A stretch of DNA of 64,000 nt, from assembly GCF_014652455.1 (NCBI RefSeq), contig NZ_BMYV01000002.1:62001-126000 (forward strand). The letters run 5' to 3'. The stretch comes from Litorimonas cladophorae. GTDB lineage: Bacteria > Pseudomonadota > Alphaproteobacteria > Caulobacterales > Maricaulaceae. Below, one piece after another: positions 61,994 to 64,000 of the stretch (positions within the stretch are counted from its first letter, which is position 1; every line of letters starts with the position of its first letter). Position numbers and translations under genes: made by a program. The notes beneath the pieces were generated by a model. The model saw only the letters and a program-made list of their open reading frames with translations. It was not told the DNA's origin and ran no database searches.

Positions 61994-62244
61994 TCTCTAC
62001 GCCACGCTTTCCACAAACCAATCACGCTAATCGCTAGCCAGGCAATCTCGATGACGAAGCTAGCGAGGTTGAAGCTATAAAAGAGCGAGATTAAGATCAG
62101 GATAGCGCCGAGGCCGTTACCTAAGCTATAGCGCCAACCCTTTGGGTTGATCTTCTCCAGCGTCAAACCCGCATAGGTCAGCAAGATGAAACCAACACCG
62201 ATCAGGCCGATGATATCTGGAATTGTGGGGGCGTCGAATGTCAT
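61990..62244 (-). CDS. Small two/three-helix membrane protein (CBU_0592-like)
   Basis: An 84-residue protein with three hydrophobic segments (IIGLIGVGFILLTYAGLTL and two more), matching a small family seen as CBU_0592-like membrane proteins. Function is unknown. The ATG at 62244 opens it. Confidence 0.6.
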   Translation of the reverse strand: MTFDAPTIPDIIGLIGVGFILLTYAGLTLEKINPKGWRYSLGNGLGAILILISLFYSFNLASFVIEIAWLAISVIGLWKAWRRD

Positions 62245-62300
62245 AGCGGCGGCCTTTGGGCGCGTCGCTCGCTCGGGTCAAGGTGGGACCTATTAACCCG

Positions 62301-63083
62301 CTATCTTTCTACAGCGGTGATCTTTTGGTCTTTAATTCTCCAAAGCGTACCCGTCTTTGGGGTTGTGACATAGACCGGCAAATCATGTGAGAGGGCTGCA
62401 AAGACATGATGCTCTTGCGGATAGGGCGTCAAGACATGCGATACGACCGCGCCAACTCCATTTGGCGCCTTGGGTATGGTCAAACATGAGTTTGAGAACT
62501 TTACAGTTTCGACCAGCTGATCGCCACGGATCTTGAACCTGTAGTGGCGACCAAAAACGATCTCGTTAGACTTTTGCGTCGACGACATGAGATAGACGAA
62601 AACTTCATCCGCTTGGCCTGTCGGGATGGCAATTGTATTCATTGGCAGCAAATCCCGACAGGGTTCGATCTGGCTTAGCGGCAGCGCGGCCTTGGCTTGC
62701 AATTGCAAGGCTTCTTGATCCGTCAGAGCGCGACCGAGGGGATAAGTCGTTTTCTTTTTAACCTTGCGGCCTTTCGTAACCGCATCAAAAACGGAAACAA
62801 TCTCGCCGTTCAACTCGGCCACAAAAGATGTCATGAGCCGCCCCTTGCCGACTTCGGTCGTAACCCAGCCCTTAGGCTTGGCAGTTTCAGTGTACAGCTT
62901 CCACGCCGATTTTTTGTCACGCAAGGCATCCGTCGCGACCCAAGCCGAAGAATCAAATTCATAAAGCAATAAACCGCGCCTCACCGCTTCTGCGCGTTCC
63001 TCCACATAATCCTGCGCGGTGGCGCTCGAGGCAGCGCATAAAAGCGCGATGAAAACAGAGATGGAGATTAGACGATTTAACAT
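62301..63083 (-). CDS. Secreted hypothetical protein (260 aa)
   Basis: Not recognised. A signal peptide (MLNRLISISVFIALLCAASS, cut near ATA) leads to a beta-rich chain with WVATDALRDKKSAWKLY and a C-terminal TLWRIKDQKITAVER. It should be periplasmic. It is on the same strand as the small membrane gene after it, with a 56-base gap. Confidence 0.65.
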   Translation of the reverse strand: MLNRLISISVFIALLCAASSATAQDYVEERAEAVRRGLLLYEFDSSAWVATDALRDKKSAWKLYTETAKPKGWVTTEVGKGRLMTSFVAELNGEIVSVFDAVTKGRKVKKKTTYPLGRALTDQEALQLQAKAALPLSQIEPCRDLLPMNTIAIPTGQADEVFVYLMSSTQKSNEIVFGRHYRFKIRGDQLVETVKFSNSCLTIPKAPNGVGAVVSHVLTPYPQEHHVFAALSHDLPVYVTTPKTGTLWRIKDQKITAVER

Positions 63084-63148
63084 GCTGTGACCCTCCTATG
63101 TGGAAGACAGCGTTGCAACCCGACAAAAGAGGGGCGTGGGTGGACGCC

Positions 63149-63784
63149 TTAGACGTTTACGCGCCGCATGGTCAGATTGAGCCGCCCCCCTTTTGGGACA
63201 AGGGCGCTTTCGCCATAATAGACTTTGCTGACGGCGTGATGACATCGACGCGCCGCGCCCGCGAGGACGACGACATCACCGCTCATCAGTTTGACACCTT
63301 GTGTGGGTCCGCCGCGTTTTGGCCCGCCGATCCGAAACATTGCAGGGTCTCCCAATGAAATCGAGACGACGGGCGCGTTGACTGCCAATTCATCAGAATC
63401 GACATGCATGCCCATCTTGGCCCCATCTTTCCCGCCCTCGGCGCGGTACCAATTGATAAGGCAGGCTTCAGGGAGGTCTGGCCAATCCGCAACCTCCCGC
63501 CAAAGCTTTGTGAGCAAATCCGGTAAAGGTGGCCAAGGCGCACCCGTGATCGGATGCGTCGGCTCATATCGATACCCCGCCTCTTTATCAGTCACCCAAC
63601 CCAATGTGCCGAAATTACTCATCACCACGGAGAGCGGGGCGCCCGTGCGAGGCATTCGGGGTTGGAAAAATGGCGCTGTTTGCGTGGCCGCTTTGACGGC
63701 GTCAATTAACGCCGTCTGCTCTTCGGGTGAAAAATAGAGCGGATAATGGGCAAAGCCCTCGGGGAAGTCCGTCGATTTAGCCAA
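63149..63784 (-). CDS. alkB: AlkB-type alpha-ketoglutarate-dependent dioxygenase
   Basis: AlkB removes methyl groups from 1-methyladenine and 3-methylcytosine by oxidation with iron and 2-oxoglutarate. The 211-residue chain has the iron ligands H127 and D129 in MHVDSDE and a third His near 183 in RRCHHAV, with R201 and R207 in RLNLTMRR for 2-oxoglutarate, and the lid YEPTHPITGAPWPPLP. The ATG at 63784 starts it; the last bases of the next gene overlap it by eight. Confidence 0.93.
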   Translation of the reverse strand: MAKSTDFPEGFAHYPLYFSPEEQTALIDAVKAATQTAPFFQPRMPRTGAPLSVVMSNFGTLGWVTDKEAGYRYEPTHPITGAPWPPLPDLLTKLWREVADWPDLPEACLINWYRAEGGKDGAKMGMHVDSDELAVNAPVVSISLGDPAMFRIGGPKRGGPTQGVKLMSGDVVVLAGAARRCHHAVSKVYYGESALVPKGGRLNLTMRRVNV

Positions 63785-64000
63785 ATAATGCGCGCATGAT
63801 AAAGAAGACGACCGCGGAAAGGATCGCCGCTAAAGGCACGGTCAAGACCCACGCCGCTACGATTTTCATCAAAAGCGAACGTTCAACGAGGCGAGGACGA
63901 TGCTTCTTTTTCATAGCGCGCCAGTCCTTAGCGGATGGACCAGAGGTTTGCGCGGCAACCTCCTTCATCAATCCGCGACGTTCGTTCAAGACAGCCGCCT
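63777..64000 (-). CDS. C-terminus of a likely PiT-family phosphate permease (partial)
   Basis: Only about 74 codons are in the window; the frame is open to the right edge with no stop, so the gene continues outside. The visible part has a basic loop (KDWRAMKKKHRPRLVERS) and a final membrane helix MKIVAAWVLTVPLAAILSAV ending in FFIMRALFG, like the C-terminus of PiT inorganic phosphate transporters (AWVxTxPxA). The 3' end overlaps the alkB start by eight bases. Identity rests on a short end only. Confidence 0.5.
   Translation of the reverse strand, partial: AAVLNERRGLMKEVAAQTSGPSAKDWRAMKKKHRPRLVERSLLMKIVAAWVLTVPLAAILSAVVFFIMRALFG

Noticed and set aside
1-64000. CRISPR arrays, transposases, integrases, prophage genes, rRNA and tRNA genes
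   Set aside because: Both strands were read for repeat-spacer patterns and the hallmark motifs; none was found. Absence of a tRNA is by eye only and a tRNA scan could overturn it.

Overview
The window is a stretch of alphaproteobacterial chromosome that contains the replication origin. The closest fit is a Caulobacter/Hyphomonas/Maricaulis-type bacterium. The reasons are the gene order hemE - intergenic origin - DUF299 (PPDK regulator) - maf - aroE - coaE - dnaQ, the nearby mnmE-mnmG-rsmG-parA-parB block with two perfect parS palindromes, the DUF3576-leuS-lptE-holA block, the lolA-xth pair, an IalB-family protein, and CtrA-like sites (TTAA-N7-TTAA type) in the origin and before a porin gene. 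These calls rest on reading motifs and gene order; no database search was run.

Layout. 1-7.8 kb: rho (cut by the left edge) with a possible leader ORF, a wax-ester synthase/DGAT-type acyltransferase with a basic tail, an alpha/beta hydrolase, a DUF922-type HExxH protein, hemJ, a DUF2959 lipoprotein, a small AT-rich two-gene island and hemE. 7775-8318: candidate oriC with DnaA-box-like and CtrA-like sites. 8.3-12.5 kb: PPDK regulator, maf, aroE, coaE, dnaQ and a CYTH protein, packed as one run. 12.5-15.2 kb: a lone 716-residue protein of unknown family with a central hydrophobic segment, the least explained large gene here. 15.3-22.0 kb: a glycerophosphodiesterase-like lipoprotein, then mnmE, mnmG, rsmG, parA, parB. 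22.1-29.6 kb: mostly minus-strand envelope and housekeeping genes (rlpA, flavin reductase-like, MscS, holA, lptE, leuS, DUF3576). 29.8-44.9 kb: a porin with a long Pro/Gln-rich lead, a methyltransferase, a ThiE-GNAT fusion, a YggS protein, a Ser-for-Cys isochorismatase-like protein, an L,D-transpeptidase, a PhoB-like regulator, lolA, xth, a PfkB sugar kinase, an ATP-grasp enzyme and a beta-barrel protein with three CWDG repeats. 45-64 kb: nth, dapB, ialB-like, an LplT-like carrier, plsC and a TetR regulator facing an SDR across two matching palindromic operators, a second MscS, argG, a Pro/Gln-rich membrane protein, an NAD-type glutamate dehydrogenase-family enzyme, a structured non-coding element, a flavin-split-barrel stress protein, an Old Yellow Enzyme, alkB and the end of a likely phosphate permease.

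How the parts work together. The origin, parS sites and parAB form the replication/segregation locus: ParB loads at parS and ParA moves the origin. hemE and hemJ belong to heme synthesis; lptE, lolA, rlpA, the L,D-transpeptidase, MscS channels, porin and barrel protein build and protect the envelope; the TetR-plsC-LplT-like-SDR cluster looks like a lipid remodelling regulon. No CRISPR array, transposase, integrase, prophage, rRNA or tRNA gene was seen. The main unusual items are the 716-aa orphan gene near the origin, the hairpin-rich element at about 58.07-58.26 kb, the TetR operator pair, the CWDG-repeat barrel protein and the ThiE-GNAT fusion.
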